Shown one piece after another: positions 17,449-26,698 of a stretch of 48,266 nt of DNA. Origin of the DNA: an uncultured Muribaculaceae bacterium (GTDB lineage: Bacteria; Bacteroidota; Bacteroidia; Bacteroidales; Muribaculaceae); contig CAMXAZ010000016.1 in assembly GCA_947179295.1 (NCBI GenBank), positions 1-48,266 of the forward strand. Reading direction: 5' to 3'. A program made the translations under genes and the position numbers. How positions within the stretch are numbered: position 1 is the stretch's first letter; every line of letters starts with the position of its first letter. Below the pieces are notes generated by a model. The model was not told where the DNA came from. It saw only the letters and a list, made by a program, of their open reading frames with translations, and did not search any database.

Positions 17449-18696
17449 ATGAAGCATCTTATCATACTCGGCGACGGGATGTCAGACCATCCCATCGCCC
17501 GGTTTGGTGGCAAAACACCTCTCCAACAGGCTTCGACCCCCAATCTTGACCGTCTGGCCCGTGAAGGCCGCTGCGGGCGGCTTGTGACCATTCCTGACGG
17601 CTTTGCTCCCGGCAGCGAAGTGGCAAACACCGCCATCCTCGGCTATGACCTTAATGAAGTCTATGAAGGGCGCGGGCCTCTCGAAGCCGCGAGCATAGGC
17701 TATGAAATGGAACCCGGCGACATGGCTATGCGGTGCAATATCGTCAGTCTCGGCCGGGGCGGAGAAATAAGCGCCCATCATGGCGGACATCTGACCACCG
17801 AAGAGGGCGCCGAACTCATCAGCTATCTTGACCGGCATCTCGGCAGTGAACGGGTGAAGTTCATCCCCGGCATACAGTATCGTCACCTCCTTATTATAAA
17901 AGGTGGCAACAAGAACATCGAATGTGCGCCTCCTCATGATCATCCGGGAGAACAGTGGCGCGAGCTGCTGGTCAGTCCGGTGGCTGAAAGCGGTGAAACC
18001 AATGTCGAGTCCGGCCGGATGACAGCCGGGGAGACTGCCGCTCTTCTCAACGATCTGATACTGCGGTCGCAGGAACTCCTTGCAGACCATCCGCTCAATC
18101 AGCGCCACCGCGAGCAGGGCCGGCTGGAAGCCAATTCCATATGGCCCTGGAGTCCGGGCTACAGGCCGAATATGCTGACTCTTCAGCAGATGTATCCTCA
18201 GATCCGGACAGGAGCTGTCATCACGGCGGTCGACCTTATCCGTGGTATCGGGCATTATGCCGGACTCAGAAGCATAGTGGTCGAGGGAGCCACAGGTCTT
18301 GCCGACACCAATTATGAAGGGAAGACCGCGGCAGCCCTTGAGGCCCTGCGCAGCGATGATTTTGTGTTTCTTCACCTCGAAGCTACCGATGAGGCAGGCC
18401 ATGACGGCGATGTGGACCTTAAAGTGAAAGCGATAGAATATCTTGACAGCCGGGTTGTCGGCCCGATCATGCAGGAACTCGCATCATGGAATGAACCGGT
18501 CTGCATAGCCTTGCTGCCTGATCATGCTACGCCTGTCGAAAGGCGCATTCATATGGCCGAGCCTGTGCCCTTTGTAATCCATACGCCGGGAGCCAAGCCT
18601 GACAGCGTGGACCGTTATGATGAAGAAAGCTGTGCCTCAGGCAGCTATGGTCTTTTGCGGCTCAGTGAATTTATGGATCGATTCATGAACTCATAA
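17449..18696 (+). CDS. apgM-like enzyme, proposed homoserine kinase
   Basis: 415 residues of the alkaline-phosphatase/cofactor-independent phosphoglycerate mutase superfamily, archaeal type. The metal-site segments are LGDGMSD at 7-13, EATDEAGHDGD around 304-314, and PDHATPV near 354. The region GSEVANTAILGYD holds the usual Ser/Thr nucleophile. Its place between thrA and thrC, where thrB is expected, matches the family that TIGRFAM names a proposed homoserine kinase and SEED calls a functional analogue of homoserine kinase. I therefore infer phosphorylation of homoserine rather than glycolysis. Phosphoglycerate mutase activity remains the alternative. Confidence 0.85.
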   Translation: MKHLIILGDGMSDHPIARFGGKTPLQQASTPNLDRLAREGRCGRLVTIPDGFAPGSEVANTAILGYDLNEVYEGRGPLEAASIGYEMEPGDMAMRCNIVSLGRGGEISAHHGGHLTTEEGAELISYLDRHLGSERVKFIPGIQYRHLLIIKGGNKNIECAPPHDHPGEQWRELLVSPVAESGETNVESGRMTAGETAALLNDLILRSQELLADHPLNQRHREQGRLEANSIWPWSPGYRPNMLTLQQMYPQIRTGAVITAVDLIRGIGHYAGLRSIVVEGATGLADTNYEGKTAAALEALRSDDFVFLHLEATDEAGHDGDVDLKVKAIEYLDSRVVGPIMQELASWNEPVCIALLPDHATPVERRIHMAEPVPFVIHTPGAKPDSVDRYDEESCASGSYGLLRLSEFMDRFMNS

Positions 18697-18719
18697 ACTC
18701 AGAAAATCAATAATTGCAA

Positions 18720-20024
18720 ATGAAATACTATAGTACTAACCGGGCTACGCCCGAAGTGGATCTGGAAGAAGCTGTGGTCAAGGGACTGGCTGCAGACCGC
18801 GGACTTTTCATGCCTGAGACCATCAGGCCCCTTCCAAAAGAATTTTTTGACACGATTGACCGGCTCTCGTTTCATGAGATTGCCTGCCGTGTGGCCGAAG
18901 CGTTTTTCGGCGAAGACATCCCCAAGGAGGATCTCGACCGCATTGTCTGTGACACTCTGGCTTTTGACTGCCCGGTCGCTGAGGTGGAGGACCGCATCTA
19001 CAGTCTCGAACTTTTCCACGGCCCCACACTCGCATTCAAAGATGTCGGCGCCCGTTTCATGGCGCGTCTGCTCAGATATTTTATAGGCAAGCGTGGAGCC
19101 GGGCGCACGGTCAACGTGCTTGTGGCCACAAGCGGTGACACCGGATCGGCCGTGGCAAACGGATTCCTCGGCGTAGACGGCATTCATGTCTATGTGCTTT
19201 ACCCAAAAGGGAAAGTAAGCCCGATTCAGGAATGTCAGTTCACAACTCTCGGCCACAATGTGACGGCTGTCGAGGTCGACGGAGTGTTTGACGACTGCCA
19301 GCGTCTTGTCAAAAGCGCCTTCATGGACAGTGAACTTTGTGAGAAAATGACGCTGACGTCAGCCAACTCAATCAATGTGGCCCGATTCCTGCCGCAGGCA
19401 TTCTATTATTTCAATGCCTATGCCCGGATGAAGGCTCTCGGCAAGGCATCGGAACTCGTGATCAGTGTGCCGAGCGGTAATTTCGGCAATATAACCGCCG
19501 GACTTTTCGCTCACCGGATGGGGCTTCCGGTCAAACGCTTCATTGCCGCAAACAATTCCAACGACATATTTTATAACTATCTGCTCACCGGCACATATTC
19601 GCCGAAGGCAAGTGTGCAGACCATTGCGAACGCGATGGACGTAGGCGATCCGAGCAACTTCGCCCGCATCCTGGATCTGTATGGCAACTCTCATGAGCGG
19701 ATTTCATCGCTGATCAGCGGATTCGCATATCCTGACATCCGTATCCGCCGGACCATGCACGACTGCTATGCCGCTACCGGCTATCTGCTTGATCCGCATG
19801 GAGCCTGCGGCTATCAGGCGCTGAAAGACGGCCTGCAGCCCGGCGAGACAGGCGTATTCCTCGAAACAGCCCATCCGGCCAAATTCAAGGAGACTGTAGA
19901 AGCTGCCGTCGAAGCTCCCGTAGCCATTCCTGACCGTCTTGCCGCATTCATGAACGGCGAAAAACAGTCCGTAGCCATGAGCGCAGACTTCTCTGACTTC
20001 AAGGGCTTTCTGATGCAACGGTAA
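18720..20024 (+). CDS. thrC: Threonine synthase
   Basis: 434 residues; a PLP enzyme converting O-phosphohomoserine to threonine. The PLP lysine is K107 in PTLAFKDVGARF. The phosphate-binding segment is ATSGDTGSAVANGF, and VPSGNFGNITAG is a second cofactor-loop motif. The ATG at 18720 (MKYYSTNRATP) is chosen; a TTG six bases upstream would only add two residues. It is the last gene of the thr operon. No strong terminator was found in the next 75 bases. Confidence 0.96.
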   Translation: MKYYSTNRATPEVDLEEAVVKGLAADRGLFMPETIRPLPKEFFDTIDRLSFHEIACRVAEAFFGEDIPKEDLDRIVCDTLAFDCPVAEVEDRIYSLELFHGPTLAFKDVGARFMARLLRYFIGKRGAGRTVNVLVATSGDTGSAVANGFLGVDGIHVYVLYPKGKVSPIQECQFTTLGHNVTAVEVDGVFDDCQRLVKSAFMDSELCEKMTLTSANSINVARFLPQAFYYFNAYARMKALGKASELVISVPSGNFGNITAGLFAHRMGLPVKRFIAANNSNDIFYNYLLTGTYSPKASVQTIANAMDVGDPSNFARILDLYGNSHERISSLISGFAYPDIRIRRTMHDCYAATGYLLDPHGACGYQALKDGLQPGETGVFLETAHPAKFKETVEAAVEAPVAIPDRLAAFMNGEKQSVAMSADFSDFKGFLMQR

Positions 20025-20100
20025 AGAAAACGGGTGTCGCGTTAAGTAACAAAACGAAGGTTTGCTAACTTTTGTTTGAGCATGGCCGTATATATTCAGA

Positions 20101-20130
20101 CAAACAAAAACAACAAAAACAACAAAAACA
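20101..20130 (+). repeat. Short tandem repeat, period 9 (caaaaacaa)
   Basis: About three copies of CAAAAACAA in the gap between thrC and the GYF/TM2 gene. Such tracts can vary in copy number by slippage. It lies upstream of the mapped promoter element, so an effect on expression is uncertain. Confidence 0.6.
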
Positions 20131-20159
20131 TGGCTGCTGGATAATTTAAGAAAAGTATG

Positions 20160-20191
20160 TTTGGCAGATATGCTATAAAATCTTAAATTTG
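20160..20191 (+). promoter_or_regulatory. Promoter of the GYF/TM2 gene
   Basis: TTTG (20160-20163) and TAAATTTG (20184-20191) spaced by 20 bases, a full consensus match 49 bases before the ATG at 20241. Confidence 0.7.
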
Positions 20192-20240
20192 CAGATGATA
20201 GGAAAACAGAAAACAAACCACAATAACAATATCAATCATT

Positions 20241-20828
20241 ATGGCATCCTGGTACGTTTATCAGAATAATGTCCAGACAGGCCCTGTGAGCGAAGATCAG
20301 CTTTCAGGCATGGGACTGACGCCGGCCACTCTGGTATGGCGCGAAGGTATGGAACAATGGCAGCCGGCAGGGCAGGTGTCCGAACTGGCATTCCTGTTCG
20401 AAGTACATGCCGAAGAAGCATCATCGTTCACAACCACGCCCCCTCCCTCGCCCGGAGCAGAGGCTTATGCCGGAAGCCGGCAGTATCAGAACGCCCACGG
20501 CGGAGCGCAATATCAGGGCGCGCAAGGCGGTCAGCAATATCAGAATGCCCCCGGCGCAGCCTATCCACCCGCAGGCGCCTACATCCCCACCTCAGGCAAG
20601 GACAAGACCACAGCCGGAATTCTGGCCATACTCCTTGGTTTCTTCGGTGCGCAGTATTTCTATCTCGGCAAAATCGGAGCCGCGATACTGACTATCGTGC
20701 TCTCATTCGTCACCTGCGGCATCTGGAATCTGCTGACATTCGCACAGGGCATTGTCATGCTCACTATGTCTCAGGAACAGTTTGACCGGAAATACGTCTA
20801 CACCAACAGCACCTTCCCCTTGTTCTGA
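20241..20828 (+). CDS. GYF_2 (DUF4339) - TM2 domain membrane protein
   Basis: 195 residues in three parts. Residues 1-55 are a GYF_2/DUF4339 domain (WYVYQNNVQTGPVSEDQL, then VWREGMEQWQPA), a putative peptide-binding module. Residues 60-118 are a Gln/Gly/Tyr-rich linker with repeated QYQNA/QYQGA motifs. Residues 120-195 are a TM2 domain with two membrane helices (AGILAILLGFFGAQYFYLGKIG and ILTIVLSFVTCGIWNLLTFA) separated by a short turn. This combination is common in Bacteroidales. Its function is unknown. It has its own promoter and terminator, so it is a single-gene unit. Confidence 0.85.
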   Translation: MASWYVYQNNVQTGPVSEDQLSGMGLTPATLVWREGMEQWQPAGQVSELAFLFEVHAEEASSFTTTPPPSPGAEAYAGSRQYQNAHGGAQYQGAQGGQQYQNAPGAAYPPAGAYIPTSGKDKTTAGILAILLGFFGAQYFYLGKIGAAILTIVLSFVTCGIWNLLTFAQGIVMLTMSQEQFDRKYVYTNSTFPLF

Positions 20829-20907
20829 AAGCGGCCTGCGGTCCGCTATTCGGGCTGCAGATATGTTTAAAAACATAAAATTGTCAAAAACAGACATATG
20901 GCATTGC

Positions 20908-20950
20908 AAATAGCGCCTCCACGGGCGCTATTTCTGCTTATTTTTCTTTC
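20908..20950 (+). terminator. Terminator after the GYF/TM2 gene
   Basis: A perfect 10-bp stem AAATAGCGCC/GGCGCTATTT (20908-20917, 20924-20933) with a 6-base loop, followed by CTGCTTATTTTTC. Confidence 0.8.
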
Positions 20951-20957
20951 TATTTTC

Positions 20958-20988
20958 TTTGCTTTTAGGAAGTTTCCAATTAACTTTG
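20958..20988 (+). promoter_or_regulatory. Promoter of mutAB
   Basis: TTTG (20958-20961) and TAACTTTG (20981-20988) with 19-base spacing, a full consensus match. The leader to the mutA ATG at 21054 is about 58 bases. Confidence 0.75.
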
Positions 20989-21053
20989 CACGAAGATTGT
21001 TAACCTCTCAGGTTGCTTTCTAAACCCTGAACAGTATATTTAATACCATAATC

Positions 21054-22916
21054 ATGGCAGAAAAGAAAGAAAAATTGTTTGAACAGTTTCCTCCCGTGAG
21101 CACCGCAGAGTGGAAAGCCAAGGTGGAAGCTGACCTTAAGGGCGCACCGTTTGACAAGAAACTCGTGTGGCGCACCAACGAAGGCTTCAATGTTCAGCCG
21201 ATGTATCGTCTGGAGGACATCGAAGATCTCAAGACCACCAATTCGCTTCCCGGTGAATTTCCCTATGTGCGAGGAACACGCACTGACAATGACTGGCTCA
21301 CCCGCCAGGAAATCATCGCCGAAACTCCCGCCGAAGCAAATGAAAAAGCACTTGATGTTCTGACAAAAGGTGTCACTTCACTCGGTTTCCATGTTGACGA
21401 ACCGACTGCCGAAACACTTCAGATCCTTCTCAAGGGCATTGATCTCGGCAAGGTTGAGGTAAACTTCACCTGCTGCATCAAGAAGGCCCTTCCTCTGGCA
21501 AAGGCTCTTGTCGAATATATCAAAGCCAACGGCTGTGCCGAAACTTTCAAAGGCTCGATTGATTTCAATCCTTTCCGCAAACCCCTGCGCAAGGGTGTGG
21601 CGTTCGAGGCTTCGGTTCTCGCTTCAATGTCATGTGAACTGCTTGACGCAGTCAAGGAAGTTGCCGGTCTCCGTGTCCTTTCAGTTGACAGCGACATGCT
21701 TTCAAATGCCGGAGCTTACATTTTCCAGGAACTCGGCTATGCTCTTTCATGGGGCGCACAGTGGCTGACACTCCTGACCGAGGCTGGCCGCAGCGCCGAC
21801 GAGGTAGCTGCCCGCATCAAGTTCAACATGGGCATCTCGTCGAACTTCTTCATGGAACTCGCAAAGTTCCGCGCCGCCCGTATGCTCTGGGCCCAGATTG
21901 TAAAGCAATATGGTGCGTCAGACGAAGCCGCCAAGATGATGGCCCACGCTTCTACCTCACGCTTCAATCAGACTCTTTACGACGCACACGTCAACCTGCT
22001 CCGTTCTCAGACCGAGGCCATGTCAGCAGCTCTTGCCGGTGTCGACTCAATCACTTCGCTTCCCTTCGATCTTCCCTATAAGACTCCCGATGAATTCTCT
22101 GAGCGAATTGCCCGCAACCAGCAGTTCCTTCTGAAAGAAGAGAGCCATCTTGACAAGGTGATCGACCCCGCCGGCGGCAGCTACTATGTGGAGACCCTCA
22201 CCGTCTCTATTGCAAAAGAAGCCTGGAAACTCTTCCTCGAAGTAGAGGACAAGGGCGGCTTCCTTGCCTGCTGCAACAATGACGAGGTTCAGAAAGTGAT
22301 CCGTGAAAGCGCCGAAAAGCGTCACACCGACGTGGCCCGCCGCAAAGAGATCCTCCTCGGAACCAACCAGTATCCCAATATCAATGAAATGGCTGCTGAC
22401 AAGATCGTGGATCTCAAAGGCTCGCTTGCCTGCGCCTGTGGCGGTCAGGGCGACGGATGCGAAACTCCCGCCGGACTTCCCACCAAGCGTGCCGCAAGTG
22501 ACTTTGAAGCACTCCGTCTTGCCACAGAAGCCGCTTCAAACCGTCCGAAAGTGTTCATGCTGACCATCGGAAATCTTGCCATGCGTCTTGCCCGCGCACA
22601 GTTCTCCACCAACTTCTTCGGCTGTGCAGGTTATGAGATCATTGACAACCTCGGCTTTGACACTGTAGAACAGGGCGTTGACGCAGCTCTTGAAAATGGT
22701 GCCGACATAGTGGTGCTCTGCTCAAGCGACGACGAATATGCCGAATTCGCACCCGCCGCATTCAAGTATCTCGACGGACGCGCTGAATTCGTTGTTGCCG
22801 GCGCACCTGCCTGCACCGACGATCTCAAGGCAATCGGAATCAACGACTTCGTTCATGTGCGTTGCAATGTGCTCGACACTCTCCGCGCTTTCAACGACAA
22901 ACTCCTCAAGAAGTAA
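21054..22916 (+). CDS. mutA: Methylmalonyl-CoA mutase small subunit
   Basis: 620 residues. The small subunit of the heterodimeric mutase resembles the large one but does not bind B12. The TIM-barrel half (about 40-460) includes RNQQFLLKEESHLDKVIDPAGGSYY, typical of this family. The C-terminal flavodoxin-like half (KVFMLTIGNLAMRLARAQF) lacks the DxHxxG cobalamin ligand motif that MutB has, as expected. It is followed 27 bases later by mutB. The heterodimer interconverts succinyl-CoA and (R)-methylmalonyl-CoA for propionate formation. Confidence 0.95.
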   Translation: MAEKKEKLFEQFPPVSTAEWKAKVEADLKGAPFDKKLVWRTNEGFNVQPMYRLEDIEDLKTTNSLPGEFPYVRGTRTDNDWLTRQEIIAETPAEANEKALDVLTKGVTSLGFHVDEPTAETLQILLKGIDLGKVEVNFTCCIKKALPLAKALVEYIKANGCAETFKGSIDFNPFRKPLRKGVAFEASVLASMSCELLDAVKEVAGLRVLSVDSDMLSNAGAYIFQELGYALSWGAQWLTLLTEAGRSADEVAARIKFNMGISSNFFMELAKFRAARMLWAQIVKQYGASDEAAKMMAHASTSRFNQTLYDAHVNLLRSQTEAMSAALAGVDSITSLPFDLPYKTPDEFSERIARNQQFLLKEESHLDKVIDPAGGSYYVETLTVSIAKEAWKLFLEVEDKGGFLACCNNDEVQKVIRESAEKRHTDVARRKEILLGTNQYPNINEMAADKIVDLKGSLACACGGQGDGCETPAGLPTKRAASDFEALRLATEAASNRPKVFMLTIGNLAMRLARAQFSTNFFGCAGYEIIDNLGFDTVEQGVDAALENGADIVVLCSSDDEYAEFAPAAFKYLDGRAEFVVAGAPACTDDLKAIGINDFVHVRCNVLDTLRAFNDKLLKK

Positions 22917-22943
22917 TACGTCAACCCCCATCAACATTCAGAC

Positions 22944-25079
22944 ATGAAACCCAATTTCAAAGAAATAGACATCGTTAACGACGCTTTCGGCGATCTCCGT
23001 GTCCCCGAAACTCAGGGGGAAGACTGGATCACCCCGGAACTTATCCCCGTCAAGCCCATCTATACCAAGCAGGATCTTGAAGGACTCGAACACCTCAACT
23101 ACGTGTCAGGTATTCCTCCCTTCCTCCGTGGCCCGTACAGCGCCATGTATCCTCTGCGCCCCTGGACCATCCGCCAGTATGCAGGCTTCTCGACCGCAGC
23201 TGAGTCAAACGCCTTCTACCGCCGCAACCTCGCAGCCGGTCAGAAGGGTCTGTCAGTGGCCTTTGACCTTGCCACACACCGCGGCTATGACGCAGACCAC
23301 GAACGCGTGGTAGGCGACGTGGGAAAAGCCGGCGTTTCGATCTGCTCGCTTGAAGACATGAAAGTTCTTTTCGAGGGAATTCCCTTGAACAAGATGTCAG
23401 TCTCCATGACAATGAACGGAGCCGTTCTCCCCGTGCTCGCATTCTATATCAACGCAGGTCTCGAACAGGGTGCCAAACTCGAAGAAATGGCCGGTACAAT
23501 CCAGAACGACATCCTCAAGGAGTTCATGGTGCGTAACACCTATATATATCCGCCGGAATTCTCGATGCGAATCATCGCCGACATCTTCGAATACACTTCG
23601 CAGAACATGCCCAAGTTCAACTCGATCTCCATCTCAGGCTACCACATGCAGGAAGCCGGTGCGACATGCGACATCGAGCTTGCCTACACTCTCGCCGACG
23701 GTCTCGAATATCTCCGTGCCGGTATCAATGCAGGCATCGATATCGACGCCTTCGCTCCGCGTCTGTCATTCTTCTGGGCTATCGGCATGAACTACTTCAT
23801 GGAAGTGGCCAAGATGCGCGCAGCCCGTCTTCTCTGGGCCAAGATCGTCAAGCAGTTCAACCCGAAGAACCCCAAATCGCTTGCACTGCGCACCCACTCT
23901 CAGACTTCAGGCTGGTCGCTCACCGAGCAGGACCCCTTCAACAACGTGGGCCGTACATGTATCGAGGCAATGGGTGCCGCTCTCGGCCACACCCAGTCGC
24001 TCCACACCAACGCGCTTGACGAAGCGATCGCCCTCCCGACCGACTTCTCCGCTCGTATCGCCCGCAACACCCAGATCTACATCCAGGAAGAGACTATGGT
24101 CACCAAGCAGGTCGATCCCTGGGGCGGCAGCTACTATGTGGAAGCCCTCACAAACGAGATCGCTCACCGTGCCTGGGAACACATCCAGGAAATCGAGAAA
24201 CTCGGCGGTATGGCCAAGGCCATCGAATCAGGTCTGCCCAAAATGCGTATCGAAGAAGCTTCGGCCCGCACTCAGGCCCGCATCGACTCAGGCCGTCAGA
24301 CAATCGTTGGTATCAACAAATACCGTCTCGACCACGAAGATCCCATCGACATCCTTGAAATCGACAACACCGAAGTGCGCAAAGACCAGGTGGCCCGTCT
24401 CGTCGACCTCAAGGCCCATCGTGACGAAGAGGCTGTCAAGAAAGCCCTCGCCGCCATCACCGAGTGTGTCCGCACCAAGGAAGGCAACCTCCTCGACCTC
24501 GCTGTCAAGGCTGCCGGTCTGCGCGCCACACTGGGCGAAATCTCCGATGCCTGCGAAGACGTCGTAGGCCGTTACAAAGCAGTAATCAGAACCATTTCAG
24601 GCGTGTACTCATCAGAAACCAAGGCTGATCCTGACTTCGTGAAGGCTCAGCAGATGTGCGAAGAATTCGCCAAGCGCGAAGGTCGTCAACCCCGTATCAT
24701 GATCGCCAAGATGGGCCAGGACGGTCACGACCGCGGTGCCAAGGTAGTAGCCACCGGCTATGCTGACTGCGGTTTCGACGTTGACATGGGCCCGCTGTTC
24801 CAGACTCCCGCCGAAGCAGCCCGTCAGGCGGTTGAGAACGACGTCCACATTCTCGGTGTCTCTTCACTTGCCGCAGGTCACAAGACTCTCATTCCGCAGG
24901 TGATCGAGGAGCTCAAGAAACTTGGCCGTGAGGATATCATGGTGACTGCCGGCGGTGTGATCCCCGCTCAGGACTATGACTTCCTTTACAAGGCAGGTGT
25001 CGCCGCCATCTTCGGCCCCGGTACCCGCATCCCGGTTTCGGCAATCAAGATGCTTGAACTCCTTGAAGGAGAAGAATAA
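22944..25079 (+). CDS. mutB: Methylmalonyl-CoA mutase large subunit, B12-dependent
   Basis: 711 residues. The N-terminal TIM barrel (about 30-560) binds the CoA substrate ([31 protein letters not shown]). The C-terminal cobalamin domain has the base-off/His-on motif DGHDRG with H595 (D593, G598), then [12 protein letters not shown]. It is the catalytic partner of MutA and the second gene of the operon. Codons are strongly C-ending, suggesting high expression. A long structured element follows at 25131-25221. No epimerase or decarboxylase gene is adjacent. Confidence 0.97.
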   Translation: MKPNFKEIDIVNDAFGDLRVPETQGEDWITPELIPVKPIYTKQDLEGLEHLNYVSGIPPFLRGPYSAMYPLRPWTIRQYAGFSTAAESNAFYRRNLAAGQKGLSVAFDLATHRGYDADHERVVGDVGKAGVSICSLEDMKVLFEGIPLNKMSVSMTMNGAVLPVLAFYINAGLEQGAKLEEMAGTIQNDILKEFMVRNTYIYPPEFSMRIIADIFEYTSQNMPKFNSISISGYHMQEAGATCDIELAYTLADGLEYLRAGINAGIDIDAFAPRLSFFWAIGMNYFMEVAKMRAARLLWAKIVKQFNPKNPKSLALRTHSQTSGWSLTEQDPFNNVGRTCIEAMGAALGHTQSLHTNALDEAIALPTDFSARIARNTQIYIQEETMVTKQVDPWGGSYYVEALTNEIAHRAWEHIQEIEKLGGMAKAIESGLPKMRIEEASARTQARIDSGRQTIVGINKYRLDHEDPIDILEIDNTEVRKDQVARLVDLKAHRDEEAVKKALAAITECVRTKEGNLLDLAVKAAGLRATLGEISDACEDVVGRYKAVIRTISGVYSSETKADPDFVKAQQMCEEFAKREGRQPRIMIAKMGQDGHDRGAKVVATGYADCGFDVDMGPLFQTPAEAARQAVENDVHILGVSSLAAGHKTLIPQVIEELKKLGREDIMVTAGGVIPAQDYDFLYKAGVAAIFGPGTRIPVSAIKMLELLEGEE

Positions 25080-25130
25080 TAGAATTTCCCTGATGTTTTC
25101 CCTGATTGTTTGAATCAATGGAAAACATAT

Positions 25131-25221
25131 CGGCAGGGGGACGCATTTCAGAGCGCCCGCAGCAGGCTGCCGCTTACCGACAGTCTGCTGTGACGACGCT
25201 TTGAATTGCGTCCCTCTGCCG
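25131..25221 (+). ncRNA. 91-base near-perfect hairpin after mutB
   Basis: The plus strand folds on itself almost end to end. The outer stem is 15 bp (25131-25145 with 25207-25221). After one T-T mismatch, 9 pairs follow (25147-25155 with 25197-25205), then an internal loop, then 10 pairs (25160-25169 with 25181-25190) closing an 11-base loop. Three of the 34 pairs are G-U in plus-strand RNA and would be A-C mismatches in the other strand, so the RNA form is probably transcribed with mutAB. It may be a terminator, an mRNA-stabilising 3' element or a small RNA. No long U run follows. Confidence 0.55.
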
Positions 25222-25246
25222 CGTTTATTATAATAATGTATGACCA

Positions 25247-26419
25247 ATGGATAATTTCACCTTTTGCACCCCTACGCGCTATCTGTTTGGCCGAGGGGTT
25301 GAGAATGAAGTAGGCCGTCTTTGCAAAAACGCGGAGTGGAAAAATGTCATGATCGTCTATGGCGGCGGCTCGGCTGTGAAGAGCGGATTGCTTGATCGCG
25401 TCACAGCCTCACTCGGCGCTGAAGGCATCTCTTTTGTCACCCTCGGAGGTGTCAAGCCAAATCCGACCGACGATCTGGTCTATGAAGGCATAGACCGGTG
25501 CCGGCAGAGTGGGGTAGATGCCTTGCTCGCAGTGGGTGGCGGCTCTGTGATCGACACTGCCAAGGCCATAGCCTGCGGAGTGCCTTATGACGGAGACTTC
25601 TGGGACTTCTTTGCCGGAAAAGCCGTTGTGGGATCGGCCTTGCCTCTCGGAGTGGTGCTGACAATTCCAGCCGCAGGCAGCGAGGGCAGCGGAAACTCAG
25701 TGATAACCCGTATTGACGGACTGCTGAAACTCTCGCTCAGGACCGACACAGCTTTGCGGCCGAAATTCGCCTGCCTGAACCCGGAACTGACATTCACTCT
25801 TCCGCCTTATCAGACTGCAAGCGGCATCGCCGACATGATGGTCCACATCATGGAGCGCTATTTCTCACCCACAGAAGATGTCGAGGTGACCGACCGTCTG
25901 GCCGAAGGGCTGCTGAAAGCCATAATAGCGGAAGCCCCCAAAGTAATGGCCTGTCCTGACGATTACCAGGCCCGCGCCAATATAATGTGGAGCGGAACCC
26001 TCGCCCACAACGGCATCTGCGGATGCGGACGGCGTGAAGACTGGGCCTCCCACTTCATGGAGCATGAGCTGAGCGCCATCTACGGAGTGACCCACGGAGC
26101 CGGACTCGCCGTAATAGTGCCTGCATGGCTCGAATACGTGTCACGCGTCAAGCCTGCCAAAGTGGCGCAGTTCGGCCGCAGAGTCTTTGACGTGAACGAG
26201 CATGATGACACAGCAGCGGCCACCGAGACCGTCTGCTGCCTGCGCGGATTCTTCAGCTCGATCGGTCTGCCAGTCACCATGAAAGCACTCGGCATTGAAG
26301 CGCCTGATTTTGACTTGCTCGTCAGCAAGCTTCATGAAAACAAAGGCCCGCAGATAGGCGGCTATATCACTCTTGGCAAAGAAGACACCGAGGCTATCTA
26401 CCGTCTCGCCGCGGAATGA
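25247..26419 (+). CDS. Iron-containing alcohol dehydrogenase (BDH/YqhD-like)
   Basis: 390 residues of the group III, iron-type alcohol dehydrogenase family. The N-terminal Rossmann-like half binds NAD(P) (VYGGGSAVKSG, VGGGSVIDTAKA near 96-107). The all-helical half carries the metal ligands in GIADMMVHIMERY (Asp and His about 194-198), HFMEHELSAIYG and THGAGLAV. The sequence resembles NADPH-dependent butanol dehydrogenases and YqhD aldehyde reductases. It lies after mutAB beyond the long hairpin, so shared expression is possible but not shown. The natural substrate cannot be named. Confidence 0.92.
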   Translation: MDNFTFCTPTRYLFGRGVENEVGRLCKNAEWKNVMIVYGGGSAVKSGLLDRVTASLGAEGISFVTLGGVKPNPTDDLVYEGIDRCRQSGVDALLAVGGGSVIDTAKAIACGVPYDGDFWDFFAGKAVVGSALPLGVVLTIPAAGSEGSGNSVITRIDGLLKLSLRTDTALRPKFACLNPELTFTLPPYQTASGIADMMVHIMERYFSPTEDVEVTDRLAEGLLKAIIAEAPKVMACPDDYQARANIMWSGTLAHNGICGCGRREDWASHFMEHELSAIYGVTHGAGLAVIVPAWLEYVSRVKPAKVAQFGRRVFDVNEHDDTAAATETVCCLRGFFSSIGLPVTMKALGIEAPDFDLLVSKLHENKGPQIGGYITLGKEDTEAIYRLAAE

Positions 26420-26473
26420 GAGGTCTTGCAATATCCTCCGGACTCTTCTGAAAGCAATTGCCTCTCTCTAATT

Positions 26474-26515
26474 AATCCCGAAGCAAAACCGAACATAAGG
26501 TTTCGCTTCGGGATT
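26474..26515 (+). terminator. Terminator after the alcohol dehydrogenase
   Basis: A 17-bp stem with one A-C mismatch (26474-26490 with 26499-26515, core ATCCCGAAGC/GCTTCGGGAT) and an 8-base loop, followed by a CATCATAGG sequence without a U run. Confidence 0.65.
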
Positions 26516-26593
26516 CATCATAGGACGGCAATTCTTAATAATCATCAAAACTGCGGATTTTGATGCGAAAAATACGGGAAATGGTAGATTTTA

Positions 26594-26625
26594 TTTGATT
26601 GTGGCCGAAAAATCATCTATCTTTG
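26594..26625 (+). promoter_or_regulatory. Promoter of the first pectate-lyase-like gene
   Basis: TTTG (26594-26597) and TATCTTTG (26618-26625), spaced by 20 bases, a full consensus match 74 bases before the ATG. Confidence 0.75.
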
Positions 26626-26698
26626 CATACTGAGAAAGAATGCCTTAAATTAAAATTCTATACCTTAATACATCAAATTTACCCCTTATCTACACAAC

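Noticed and set aside
17482-18402. A 306-codon minus-strand frame opposite the apgM-like gene.
   Set aside because: It is a shadow of the apgM-like gene. It has no domain features, and the operon context supports the plus strand.
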